From: Rhizobiales bacterium SYSU XM002
GTDB taxonomy: Bacteria; Pseudomonadota; Alphaproteobacteria; Rhizobiales; Beijerinckiaceae
Length of the DNA stretch: 64,000 bases
Direction of reading: 5' to 3'
Assembly: GCA_009846685.1 (NCBI GenBank)
Contig: VWVY01000006.1
Location: forward strand, 62,001 to 126,000
Below are positions 36,672 through 44,443 of the stretch, piece after piece (the first letter of the stretch is position 1; each line of letters starts with the position of its first letter). Both the position numbers and the translations under genes were made by a program. Under the pieces are notes generated by a model, which searched no databases, was not told the DNA's origin, and was given only the letters and a program-made list of their open reading frames with translations.

Positions 36672-38263
36672 ATTCCCATCGCTCCGCCATCCGCTCGCGG
36701 ATCGTGAACCGCCTCCACCATCCCGTCGGGATGCCGCACCAGCATGCCCGCGTGGCCGAACATATCAGCATAGGGCTTGTCGACGATCTCGACCTCGTGC
36801 CCGGCCCGGCCGAGCTGCTGGATGACATCGGGATCGAACCGGTTCTCAACCTTGAGCGTCGATGACGCCTTGCCCCACGTCCGGCCGAAGAGGAAACGCG
36901 GCCTGTCAATCGCCTCGCCAAGTGTCTGCCCGAAGGTCGTCGCTCGGAAGAAGATCTGCGCCTGAAACTGCGGCTGCCCGTCGCCACCCATCGCGCCGTA
37001 GGACATGACGCGCCCATCGTCGAATACCGCCATCGGCACGTTGAGGGTGTGGAACGGCCGCCGACCGGGTTCGAGCGGATTGAGGGATTTTTCGTCGAGT
37101 GAAAATGCTGTGCCCCGGTTCTGAAGAAGGATGCCGGTCTTCGGCAACACAACGCCCGAGCCGTAATCCCAGAACAGCGACTGGATGAAAGATACCGCCG
37201 TGCCCTCTCCGTCGATAGCACCCATCCAGATCGTGTCACCATCGGCCTTGGTGAAAGGCCATGCCGCCGCGCGGTTTTCCTCAATGGCCGCCGCTTCACG
37301 CGCCACCACGGTATCGGTGAGAAAAGCCGTGGGATCGGCCTTGAGACGGTCAAAATCGGTCACCACCCGGTCACGGATCGCATAGGCTCTCTTTGCCGCC
37401 TCGATCAGCCCGTGCTGATGCGCGAAACTCTCCGCGTCCTTGACGCCGAGCTTGCCGAAGATGCCGTGCAAGAGCAGCGAGGCAAGCCCTTGCGTCGGTG
37501 GTGGCGCATTGTAGAGGCGTGCGCCTGGAATGCGCATCTGCAACGGCTCGCGCCAGCGCGCTTCATAACCTTCTAGGTCTGCTCGGGTAATTGGCGTGCC
37601 GGCGGCGCTCATATCGGCTGCAAGCTCGCGCGCGACATCGCCGCGATAGAAATCGGCAAGCCCGGCCTGCGCAAGGTGCGCGAAGGTATCGGCGAGATTT
37701 TCCTGCCGACGGATCGCACCGGCCTTCGGCACCTTGCCCTCAGCATCGAGGAAATGACTGCGGAAGTTCGGCGCAAGCAGCAGCGCCTCCCATTCCTTCA
37801 CGACATAGCGCGCTTCACTTCCACTGACCGGAGTTCCCCCGCGCGCATGCCCTTCCGCACGTTCGAGGAGACGGCTCAGGGGAATGCGGCCGCCATTTGC
37901 GACGGACAGTTCGAGCGCGCGCATCCAGCCTCCGATCGCGCCCGGCAGGGTGACGGCCGCATCGGCACCGCGAACCGGAATGCTGGCATACCCCTTGTCC
38001 CGATAGGCCCGGATAGTCGCCTTGGCACCCGCATAGCCGCACGCCTCGATGGCGCGCAACTTGCCGTCAGGCGTATGGATCAGCCAGAAACCGTCGCCGC
38101 CGATGCCGTTCATGTGCGGGTAGGCAACGGCAACCGTCGCCGCCATCGCGATCATCGCCTCGATGGCGTTTCCGCCTTCAGCGAGAATTTCGCGTCCGGC
38201 TTCGGCTGCGAGAAAATGGGGTGCCGCAACGGCGGCCCGTCCGAAACGGGGCGTCTCGTTCAT
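36668..38263 (-). CDS. Gamma-glutamyltransferase family protein, cytosolic form
   Basis: A 531-residue Ntn-hydrolase of the GGT family. The N-terminal half contains GGNAIEAMIAMAATVAV and HMNGIGGDGFWLIH. The autoprocessing Thr is probably Thr344 in DGDTIWMGAIDGEG. The downstream glutamate-binding region reads GRRPFHTLNVPM and SYGAMGGDGQPQFQAQI. There is no signal peptide, unlike periplasmic GGT involved in glutathione breakdown, so an acylase-like or cytosolic role on gamma-glutamyl or other amide substrates is possible. Confidence 0.88.
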   Translation of the reverse strand: MNETPRFGRAAVAAPHFLAAEAGREILAEGGNAIEAMIAMAATVAVAYPHMNGIGGDGFWLIHTPDGKLRAIEACGYAGAKATIRAYRDKGYASIPVRGADAAVTLPGAIGGWMRALELSVANGGRIPLSRLLERAEGHARGGTPVSGSEARYVVKEWEALLLAPNFRSHFLDAEGKVPKAGAIRRQENLADTFAHLAQAGLADFYRGDVARELAADMSAAGTPITRADLEGYEARWREPLQMRIPGARLYNAPPPTQGLASLLLHGIFGKLGVKDAESFAHQHGLIEAAKRAYAIRDRVVTDFDRLKADPTAFLTDTVVAREAAAIEENRAAAWPFTKADGDTIWMGAIDGEGTAVSFIQSLFWDYGSGVVLPKTGILLQNRGTAFSLDEKSLNPLEPGRRPFHTLNVPMAVFDDGRVMSYGAMGGDGQPQFQAQIFFRATTFGQTLGEAIDRPRFLFGRTWGKASSTLKVENRFDPDVIQQLGRAGHEVEIVDKPYADMFGHAGMLVRHPDGMVEAVHDPRADGGAMGI

Positions 38264-38378
38264 GCGTGTGATCTCCGAGCGAGCGGCAAATTCATGCCGT
38301 ATTCGATTGCGAAATGTGGTGAAACCCTATAGCGAATGGGCCGATCCGGAAACGGGTGTCGAAAGAGGAATTTGCCTG

Positions 38379-38612
38379 ATGTCCGCCAAGCGCTTCAACA
38401 GCAAGCATGCCGTCGCCATCGTCTGCGCTGCCATCCTTGTCGGCACGGAGATCATCGCCGCCGCGCTAGCGCTCGGCTGGGCTCTTGGCGGTCTTACCGG
38501 CTGGGGCCAGGAATTCACCTATGCGCTGATCGGCATCTGCCTCGCGGTCGGCATCTACATGACATACCGCTTTGTCCGCGGCGCCATCCGCGTCGAACCG
38601 ATCTACGAATAA
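38379..38612 (+). CDS. Small two-helix membrane protein
   Basis: A 77-residue protein MSAKRFNSKHAVAIVCAAIL... with two hydrophobic helices (about 11-34 and 43-62), a short linker GLTGWGQEF, and a charged tail FVRGAIRVEPIYE. GAGGA lies 9 nt upstream of the ATG. It is a conserved-looking small inner-membrane protein without a known domain, placed between the gamma-glutamyltransferase (divergent) and the Zur promoter. Confidence 0.7.
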   Translation: MSAKRFNSKHAVAIVCAAILVGTEIIAAALALGWALGGLTGWGQEFTYALIGICLAVGIYMTYRFVRGAIRVEPIYE

Positions 38613-38639
38613 TCCTCGCTCCGTTTCCAAGATCGCTTC

Positions 38640-38670
38640 TTGCGTCGTCAGATATGTTACAATATAACAT
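38640..38670 (+). promoter_or_regulatory. Zur box overlapping the znu operon promoter
   Basis: ATGTTACAATATAACAT at 38654-38670 is a near-perfect 17-bp palindrome with half sites ATGTTA and TAACAT, matching the proteobacterial Zur box. It covers the -10 element TATAAC (38663-38668), which lies 17 bp after a -35-like TTGCGT (38640-38645). Zinc-loaded Zur bound here would block transcription of the downstream zinc genes. No zur gene is in the window. Confidence 0.82.
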
Positions 38671-38675
38671 TTTTG

Positions 38676-38918
38676 ATGAATGCCGCCCTGCACCCCGCAC
38701 CGCGAAATCCGCATGAGAACGATGCGCGACATGCTGCGCACCATCACCACGCGCACGATCATGCCGGCGGGCACGATCACCGCCACCGTCATGAGCCGGC
38801 TCGGGGCGCATCGCGCTTTTCGCTGATCGCGCTTTCCGGCTTGGCCCGACTCGCGCTGGTCGCGCCCGTGCTTTTCCTCCTCTGGTTGCTGACATTCTGG
38901 GCGATGGCGAATGGCTGA
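38676..38918 (+). CDS. Small His-rich membrane protein at the head of the znu operon
   Basis: An 80-residue protein. Residues 18-40 form a dense His cluster (ARHAAHHHHAHDHAGGHDHR then HRHEP), followed by one membrane helix near the C-terminus (LALVAPVLFLLWLLTFWAM). It starts 6 nt after the Zur box and has no Shine-Dalgarno; given the -10 position, transcription should start at or within 1-2 nt of the ATG, so the message may be leaderless. It overlaps znuC by 8 bp. A zinc-binding role for the znu system is inferred. Confidence 0.7.
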   Translation: MNAALHPAPRNPHENDARHAAHHHHAHDHAGGHDHRHRHEPARGASRFSLIALSGLARLALVAPVLFLLWLLTFWAMANG

Positions 38919-39645
38919 TCCCGCTCTCGTCTTCGACAATCTGACCCTCGGCTATGATCGGCATCCGGCCGTGCATCATCTCGCTGGCACCATCCGGCAC
39001 GGTGCGCTGCTGGCGATCGTCGGTCCGAACGGCGGCGGGAAATCAACCTTGCTCAAGGCGATCGCGGGCCGACTTTCTCCGCTCGGCGGCTCGATCGTTC
39101 ACGGCACGCGAACGCTCGCCTACATGCCGCAGATCGGTGATCTCAGCCGGGACTTCCCGGTTTCGGTTCTTGATCTCGCGTTGACCGGCCTATGCAGCCG
39201 CGAAGGCATGTTCGGCGGGTTCTCACGCAAACAGCGCGAAGACGCGCTCAATGCCATCGCGGCAGTTGGATTGGCAGGGTTCGAAACGCGCTCCATCCGC
39301 ACGCTTTCAGGCGGACAACTCCAGCGCCTCCTCTTCGCTCGCATGATGCTTCAGGACGCCGAACTGATCCTGCTCGACGAACCCTTCACCGCGATCGATA
39401 CCCGCACCATCGAGGACCTGATGGTGATTGTCCATCGTTGGCACGAAGAAGGGCGGACTGTGGTCGCGGTGCTCCACGATCTTGATCTCGTCCGCCAGCA
39501 TTTCCCGGAAACGCTGATGCTGGCGCGTGATCCGCTCGGCTGGGGTCCGACAGCGGAGATCCTGACGCCACAGCGCCTCGCGGATGCCCGCCGCATGGCG
39601 GAAGCCTTCGACCGCAACGCGGCCGAATGCCACAGGGCGGCGTGA
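38911..39645 (+). CDS. znuC: Zinc ABC transporter ATP-binding protein
   Basis: A 244-residue ATPase with Walker A GPNGGGKS (38-45), signature LSGGQLQRLLFARMM, Walker B LILLDEPFTAI, and the switch His in AVLHDLDLV. It matches the metal-type (ZnuC/MntB) ATPases by the pattern MPQIGDLSRDFPVSVLDLAL. The start overlaps the His-rich protein gene. It drives zinc import through ZnuB. Confidence 0.92.
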   Translation: MADPALVFDNLTLGYDRHPAVHHLAGTIRHGALLAIVGPNGGGKSTLLKAIAGRLSPLGGSIVHGTRTLAYMPQIGDLSRDFPVSVLDLALTGLCSREGMFGGFSRKQREDALNAIAAVGLAGFETRSIRTLSGGQLQRLLFARMMLQDAELILLDEPFTAIDTRTIEDLMVIVHRWHEEGRTVVAVLHDLDLVRQHFPETLMLARDPLGWGPTAEILTPQRLADARRMAEAFDRNAAECHRAA

Positions 39646-39658
39646 GAGAATACCCGAG

Positions 39659-40525
39659 ATGGTCTACGATCTCCTCATCGCGCCCTTCGTCGAGTTCCCA
39701 TTCATGAAACGGGCGCTCGTCGGCGGCATCGCCATCTCGCTCGGTGCGGCGCCGATCGGCGTTTTCCTGATGCTGCGCCGGATGAGCCTCATCGGCGATG
39801 CGATGGCCCACGCGATCCTGCCCGGTGCCGCGATCGGCTTCCTGATCGGCGGACTGACGATCGGCACCATGACGCTCGGCGGGCTGATCGCCGGCCTTGG
39901 CGTCGCGCTCGCCTCCGGTGTCGTCGCGCGCTCGACGTTGGTGAAGGAGGATATGGCGCTCGCCGCCTTCTATCTCATCTCGCTCGCACTGGGCGTGACG
40001 CTGATCTCCGCAAGCCGCAACAACATCGACGTGCTGGCCCTGCTCTTTGGCTCGATCCTCGCGCTCGACGATGCGACACTGCTGCTTATCGTCTCCGCCG
40101 CAAGCCTGACGCTCGCCGCGCTCGCCCTCGGTTATCGAGGCATTCTGATGGAATGCCTCGATCCCGGCTTCGCTGCCGGCGTAAGCCGGTTCGGCTCGAT
40201 CTTCCATCTCGGCTTTCTGGTACTGGTCGTGCTCAATCTCGTCGCCGGCTTCCACGCACTCGGCACGCTGCTGGTCGTCGGCATCATGATGCTGCCTGCC
40301 GGCACGGCCCGGCTCTGGAGCGACGATGTCGCCGGCATGATCGGCATCGCCATTCCCGTCGCGCTCGTTTCGAACCTCGCCGGCCTGATGGTCTCCTACC
40401 ATCTCGGCCTAGCTTCCGGCCCCGCGATCATTCTCGTCGCCGGCGGCCTCTACGCCCTCTCGCTGGCGCTTGCACCGCACGGCCTGCTGCGGCCGTTACT
40501 GCCAAAACGCCATCTCGAAGCCTGA
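39659..40525 (+). CDS. znuB: Zinc ABC transporter permease
   Basis: A 288-residue ABC-3 family permease with eight or more helices. Family landmarks are FMLRRMSLIGDAMAHAILPG (written with the LM of the helix before it) near residue 40, SGVVARSTLVKEDMALAAFY, and GTLLVVGIMMLPAGTARLW. An in-frame extension upstream to 39584 overlaps znuC and is rejected; the ATG at 39659 lies 13 bp after znuC. Confidence 0.92.
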   Translation: MVYDLLIAPFVEFPFMKRALVGGIAISLGAAPIGVFLMLRRMSLIGDAMAHAILPGAAIGFLIGGLTIGTMTLGGLIAGLGVALASGVVARSTLVKEDMALAAFYLISLALGVTLISASRNNIDVLALLFGSILALDDATLLLIVSAASLTLAALALGYRGILMECLDPGFAAGVSRFGSIFHLGFLVLVVLNLVAGFHALGTLLVVGIMMLPAGTARLWSDDVAGMIGIAIPVALVSNLAGLMVSYHLGLASGPAIILVAGGLYALSLALAPHGLLRPLLPKRHLEA

Positions 40526-40546
40526 CAACCCGAAAGGAGCGGAACC

Positions 40547-41503
40547 ATGCCGCCTCGCAACCCGACGTCATCACAAAAAAATAATAGTATAACATTACAA
40601 ATCTTGGTGATTTTTGTCTGGCTTGCCGGTCTCCCCGGCCTTGCTCTTGCCCAGACGAGCCCCGCCAAACTCAACGTCGTCGCCTCCTTCACGATCCTTG
40701 CGGATTTCGCCAAGGTCATCGCGGGAGAGCGGGCAATCGTGAAATCGCTGGTGGGGCCGGACTCGGACGCCCACGTCTATCGTGCGACACCTGCCGACGC
40801 GCGCCTCGTCAAGGACGCGCAACTCGTGATCGTCAACGGCCTTGGCTTCGAAGGGTTCATGACGCGGCTCATCAAGTCGTCCGGCACGAAAGCCGCGATC
40901 GTCACCGCCACGACCGGCGTCAAAGCCATGAAGGCTGACGATGATCACGGGCATGGGCATGCGCATGGCCACGATAAGCTCGATCCGCATGCCTGGCAGT
41001 CGATCGAAGCCGCGAAGCTCTACGTCGCCAATATCCGCGACGAACTGATCAAGGTCGACCCTGCCGGCAGGGCCGCCTATACGACCAATGCCACGAACTA
41101 CATGGCCGAACTCGACAAGCTGAAGGGCGAGATCACGTCGGCTCTCGCCGCGATCCCGAAGGAGAAGCGCGTCGCCATCACCAGTCATGATGCACTCGCC
41201 TATTTCGGCCGCGAGTTCGATTTCACGCTCGAAGCCGTGCAAGGCGTCTCGACCGAGGGCGAACCTTCGGCGAAGGATGTCGCACGCATCATCCGTCTTG
41301 CGAAGGAGCACAAGGCCCGGGCGGTCTTCGTCGAAAACATGACCAACCCGCGCATCGTCGAGCAGATCGCCCGCGAAACCGGCGCGAAGGTCGGCGGCAG
41401 GCTTTTTTCGGACGCCCTCTCGGATGAAAAAGGCGAAGCGCCGACCTATATCGCGATGATGAGACACAACGCGAAAATGCTGATCGACGCGATCAAGCCC
41501 TGA
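40547..41503 (+). CDS. znuA: Zinc ABC transporter substrate-binding protein
   Basis: A 318-residue cluster A-I binding protein. The signal peptide is residues 1-36 (cut after LALAQ). Zinc ligands expected are His76 (DAHVY), His148 (DPHAW) and the His in ITSHDALAYF. Between them is a His-rich loop, DDDHGHGHAHGHD (131-143), diagnostic of ZnuA over MntC. AAAGGAGCGG precedes the ATG. The codons for residues 10-18 are strikingly AT-rich compared with the surroundings, see the Zur-like site inside. Confidence 0.93.
   Translation: MPPRNPTSSQKNNSITLQILVIFVWLAGLPGLALAQTSPAKLNVVASFTILADFAKVIAGERAIVKSLVGPDSDAHVYRATPADARLVKDAQLVIVNGLGFEGFMTRLIKSSGTKAAIVTATTGVKAMKADDDHGHGHAHGHDKLDPHAWQSIEAAKLYVANIRDELIKVDPAGRAAYTTNATNYMAELDKLKGEITSALAAIPKEKRVAITSHDALAYFGREFDFTLEAVQGVSTEGEPSAKDVARIIRLAKEHKARAVFVENMTNPRIVEQIARETGAKVGGRLFSDALSDEKGEAPTYIAMMRHNAKMLIDAIKP
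40579..40595 (+). promoter_or_regulatory. Degenerate Zur-like half-palindrome inside znuA
   Basis: The stretch AAATAATAGTATAACAT has one perfect Zur half (TATAACAT) and a left half matching 5 of 8 positions. It sits 32 bp inside znuA within an AT-rich island of about 35 bp in a GC-rich gene. It could be a secondary Zur site or an internal promoter, or only codon drift. Confidence 0.3.
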
Positions 41504-41590
41504 TCCGGAACAAAGGGACTTGAACAGCGCGATCGTTTTCGCTTGATACCAGAAAGCCGGTCGCCGCTTCGGGGCCGGGAAAGGACGACA

Positions 41591-42631
41591 ATGGCCGACA
41601 AGATTCCTGTGACCGTGCTTACCGGTTACCTCGGCGCCGGCAAGACGACGCTGCTCAACCGCATCCTCTCCGAACAGCACGGCAAGAAATACGCCGTGAT
41701 CGTCAACGAGTTCGGCGAAATCGGCATCGACAACGACCTCGTCGTCGGTGCCGACGAGGAAGTGTTCGAGATGAACAACGGGTGCATCTGCTGCACCGTG
41801 CGCGGCGATCTCATCCGTATCATCGAGAACCTGATGAAGCGGCGCGGTAAGTTCGACGCCATCATCGTCGAGACCACCGGCCTCGCCGATCCCGCCCCCG
41901 TGGCACAAACCTTCTTTGTCGATCAGGACGTGCAAGAGAAATCCAGGCTCGATGCCGTTGTGACTGTCGCGGACGCGAAATGGCTTTCCCAGCGCCTGAA
42001 GGACGCACCGGAAGCGAAGAACCAGATCGCTTTCGCCGACGTGATCCTGCTCAACAAGACCGACCTCGTTTCCCCGGCCGAACTCGCCGCGGTCGAGGCG
42101 CGCATCCGCGGCATCAACCCCTATGCAACACTGCACAAGACGCAGAAATGCGCGATCGAACTCGACAAGGTTCTCAATCGCGGCGCCTTCGATCTCGACC
42201 GTATCCTCGAAATCGAGCCAGCGTTCCTCGAACAGGACGATCACGACCATCACCACCATGACCACGAATGCGGCCCTGGCTGCACGCATGAGCATCACCA
42301 CCACCATCACGGCGGGCTGAAGCATTTCCATGACGAGGAAATCCAGTCGGTTGCCGTCAGCCACGAGGGCGATATCGATCCCGAGAAGTTCATGCCCTGG
42401 ATCAACGATCTCGTGCAGGCTGAGGGGCCGAACATCCTGCGTTCCAAGGGCATTCTGGCTTTCGTCAAAGAGCCGAAGCGCTTCGTCTTCCAGGGCGTGC
42501 ACATGATCCTCGACGGTGATTTGCAGCGCGATTGGAAAAAGGAGGAGAAGCGCGTCTCGCGCATCGTCTTCATCGGCCGCAACTTGAAGCCGGATGCCCT
42601 GCGCGAGGGCTTCCTCGCCTGTGCCGCGTGA
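41591..42631 (+). CDS. COG0523 (CobW/ZagA-like) zinc-handling GTPase
   Basis: A 346-residue G3E GTPase: Walker A GYLGAGKTT (12-20), the CxCC motif GCICC (65-68), Walker B-like IIVETTGLADP, and NKTD for guanine recognition. A long His-rich segment (DDHDHHHHDHECGPGC, then THEHHHHHHGGLKHFHDEE) near residues 216-252 precedes the C-terminal CobW_C domain. COG0523 proteins under zinc limitation act as zinc metallochaperones. The position after znuA (gap 87 bp) supports zinc rather than cobalamin. AAAGGA before the ATG at 41591 sets the start. Confidence 0.92.
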   Translation: MADKIPVTVLTGYLGAGKTTLLNRILSEQHGKKYAVIVNEFGEIGIDNDLVVGADEEVFEMNNGCICCTVRGDLIRIIENLMKRRGKFDAIIVETTGLADPAPVAQTFFVDQDVQEKSRLDAVVTVADAKWLSQRLKDAPEAKNQIAFADVILLNKTDLVSPAELAAVEARIRGINPYATLHKTQKCAIELDKVLNRGAFDLDRILEIEPAFLEQDDHDHHHHDHECGPGCTHEHHHHHHGGLKHFHDEEIQSVAVSHEGDIDPEKFMPWINDLVQAEGPNILRSKGILAFVKEPKRFVFQGVHMILDGDLQRDWKKEEKRVSRIVFIGRNLKPDALREGFLACAA

Positions 42632-42635
42632 TCGG

Positions 42636-43628
42636 ATGAACGCGGCTCCCGCCCAGACGCTGACCGATCGCGTCACCAGTCTCGCCTTCGACGAGCATGT
42701 TCTTCACGCCGGTTTCCTCGGTGAGGAGGCGGTGTTCGTGATGGCGGAGGGCGCAATCCAGATCGGTCGCGAGATGCCGGCCTTTCGCCCGCACGGGGAT
42801 TCGATCCTTGTGGTTGCGTCGGATGGCAAGCGCATCGTCACCGGCGGGGATGACGGCAAGATCGTCGAGACTCGCGTGGACGGCTCGACAACCGTCCTTG
42901 GCGACGAGAAAGGGCGCTGGATCGATGCCGTGGCGCTCGGTCCCGATGGCGCGGTCGCCTGGAGCACGGGCCGCAAAGCGGTCACGCGCGAGGGCAAGGG
43001 CAAGATGCGGGAACTCGCGCTGCCTTCGACGTCGCAGGGTCTTGCCTTCGCGCCGAAGGGCTTTCGCCTCGCCATCGCCCATATCGACGGCGCGAGCCTC
43101 TGGTTCCCGAATACCGATGCGGCGCCCGAAGTTTACGGCTGGAAAGGCCCGCACCTCGACATCACCTTCTCGCCGGATAACCGTTTTCTCGTTACCTCGA
43201 TGCAAGAGAACCAGCTCCACGGCTGGAAGCTGGCGGACAAGGGCCATATGCGGATGTCCGGCTATCCGGGCAAGACGCGTTCCTTCTCCTGGTCGCATGA
43301 CGGGCTCTGGCTCGCGACCTCCGGTGCACAGGCCGCCATCGTCTGGCCTTTCGCCAAGGATGGCCCGACGGGCAAGGCGCCGCGCGAATGCGGTGTCCGC
43401 CCGGCCAAGGTAACCAAGGTTGCCTTCCATCCAAAGTCGCTGGTGCTGGCGATCGGCTACGAGGACGGCTGGGTGATCCTCGTCCGCTTCACCGATGGCG
43501 CGGAACTTCTCGTCCGTGCGGGCGGTGACGGCACGCCGATCACCGCGCTCGGCTGGGACGGACCAGGAAAGCGTCTGGTGTTCGGTTCCGAATCCGGGTC
43601 CTCCGGCTTGCTGGCATTGCCGGTCTAG
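42636..43628 (+). CDS. WD40-repeat protein of the zinc cluster
   Basis: A 330-residue beta-propeller protein. Blades are recognised by repeated G-x-D...W patterns (VASDGKRIVTGGDDGKIVET, IDAVALGPDGAVAWSTG, SFSWSHDGLWLATSGAQAAI, and the GYEDGWVILVRFTDGAELLV blade). No signal peptide is seen, so it is probably cytoplasmic. It starts 4 bp after the GTPase stop and is followed 2 bp later by another small gene, so it shares their transcript. WD40 proteins next to COG0523 genes recur in Rhizobiales; the role is unknown, perhaps a docking partner. Confidence 0.88.
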   Translation: MNAAPAQTLTDRVTSLAFDEHVLHAGFLGEEAVFVMAEGAIQIGREMPAFRPHGDSILVVASDGKRIVTGGDDGKIVETRVDGSTTVLGDEKGRWIDAVALGPDGAVAWSTGRKAVTREGKGKMRELALPSTSQGLAFAPKGFRLAIAHIDGASLWFPNTDAAPEVYGWKGPHLDITFSPDNRFLVTSMQENQLHGWKLADKGHMRMSGYPGKTRSFSWSHDGLWLATSGAQAAIVWPFAKDGPTGKAPRECGVRPAKVTKVAFHPKSLVLAIGYEDGWVILVRFTDGAELLVRAGGDGTPITALGWDGPGKRLVFGSESGSSGLLALPV

Positions 43629-43630
43629 TC

Positions 43631-43903
43631 ATGCCCTTGTTCCGAAACCCGTTTCGGAAGCCACCGGTGCGGGACAAGTTCAAGCTCGACCGCATCCGAG
43701 AATGGGCGCGCCTCGCGCTCGACGATCCGCCCGGCCTCGATCTCACGGTCTCCGAGGTCGAATGCGCGGACCCCGCCTGCCCCGGCATGGAGACCTTCAT
43801 CCTCGTGATGCGGGAAGGCCAACCGACTGTCGCCGCCAAGATCCGCAAACCGATGGCGGAGATCGGCGAACCTGATGTCGCCGAGGCACTGCGATATCTT
43901 TAG
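43631..43903 (+). CDS. Conserved 90-residue hypothetical protein with Cys-x4-Cys motif
   Basis: A 90-residue protein: basic N-terminus (PLFRNPFRKPPVRDKFKLDR), then SEVECADPACPGMETFILVM with two cysteines five residues apart, and a Lys-rich AAKIRKPMAEIG toward the end. No membrane segment or signal peptide. It follows the WD40 gene by 2 bp. The ECADPACPG motif could bind a metal or be redox-active; I do not recognise a named family. Confidence 0.78.
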   Translation: MPLFRNPFRKPPVRDKFKLDRIREWARLALDDPPGLDLTVSEVECADPACPGMETFILVMREGQPTVAAKIRKPMAEIGEPDVAEALRYL

Positions 43904-44355
43904 CCGACGGCGCTCTGGGACGGTCGTATGCCGTAGCGCACAAGGCGCGCGTGGAGCGTACCGGTATGCAGTTCGAAGAGATGGTTATCCTCGTCGTGGA
44001 AGTAGATCGAGCGCCCCTCGCCCTCGACACGCGCCCGCCCTTCACGCAACTCCAGCCCGAGCTCGCGCACGGCACCAAGCGCCCGGTCATAGTCCGCTTC
44101 GCTGATCTTGAAGGCGACGTGATTGTAGGAGCGTGCGGGAAGGCTCTCCCCTTGCATAATTGCGATCCACACCGGCGCCGGCGCATCCACATCGCCCGCC
44201 GACCCGCCCGCGAGAAAAAAGCGCTCGGGTGAGAGTGAGAAGACCACCTCGCCGCTGTCATAAACGCGCCGCGCGCCCAGCACCCGTGTGAGGATCATCT
44301 CCATCCGGTCGAGATCGCGGACGACAAAAGTAATGTGGCTGAGTCCCTGAATCAT
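43900..44355 (-). CDS. fosX: FosX-type fosfomycin resistance hydrolase
   Basis: A 151-residue vicinal-oxygen-chelate enzyme resembling Listeria FosX throughout: ISHIT/LSHITFVVRDL start with His7, catalytic-base region FSLSPERFFLAGG with Glu44, YNHVAFKI with His79, GRSIYFHDEDNHLFELHTGT with Glu128, and the LxRY tail. The base glutamate and three metal ligands are all present, so it should hydrate the fosfomycin epoxide with Mn. There is a short insert (SAGDVDAPAP) before strand four. It overlaps the 90-residue protein gene tail to tail by 3-4 bp. Confidence 0.85.
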   Translation of the reverse strand: MIQGLSHITFVVRDLDRMEMILTRVLGARRVYDSGEVVFSLSPERFFLAGGSAGDVDAPAPVWIAIMQGESLPARSYNHVAFKISEADYDRALGAVRELGLELREGRARVEGEGRSIYFHDEDNHLFELHTGTLHARLVRYGIRPSQSAVG

Positions 44356-44405
44356 GATCCCCCGGCTTACAAATGACACGGAGGCTCGAAGACAAACCCG
44401 GCAGC

Positions 44406-44428
44406 AAAAAGGCCGCCCGGAGGCGGCC
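44406..44428 (-). terminator. Rho-independent terminator of homospermidine synthase
   Basis: On the minus strand GGCCGCC-TCCG-GGCGGCC is followed directly by TTTTT, 16 bp after the hss stop. It is a strong terminator for the polyamine genes. Confidence 0.9.
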
Positions 44429-44443
44429 CTATCGCTCGGTGCC

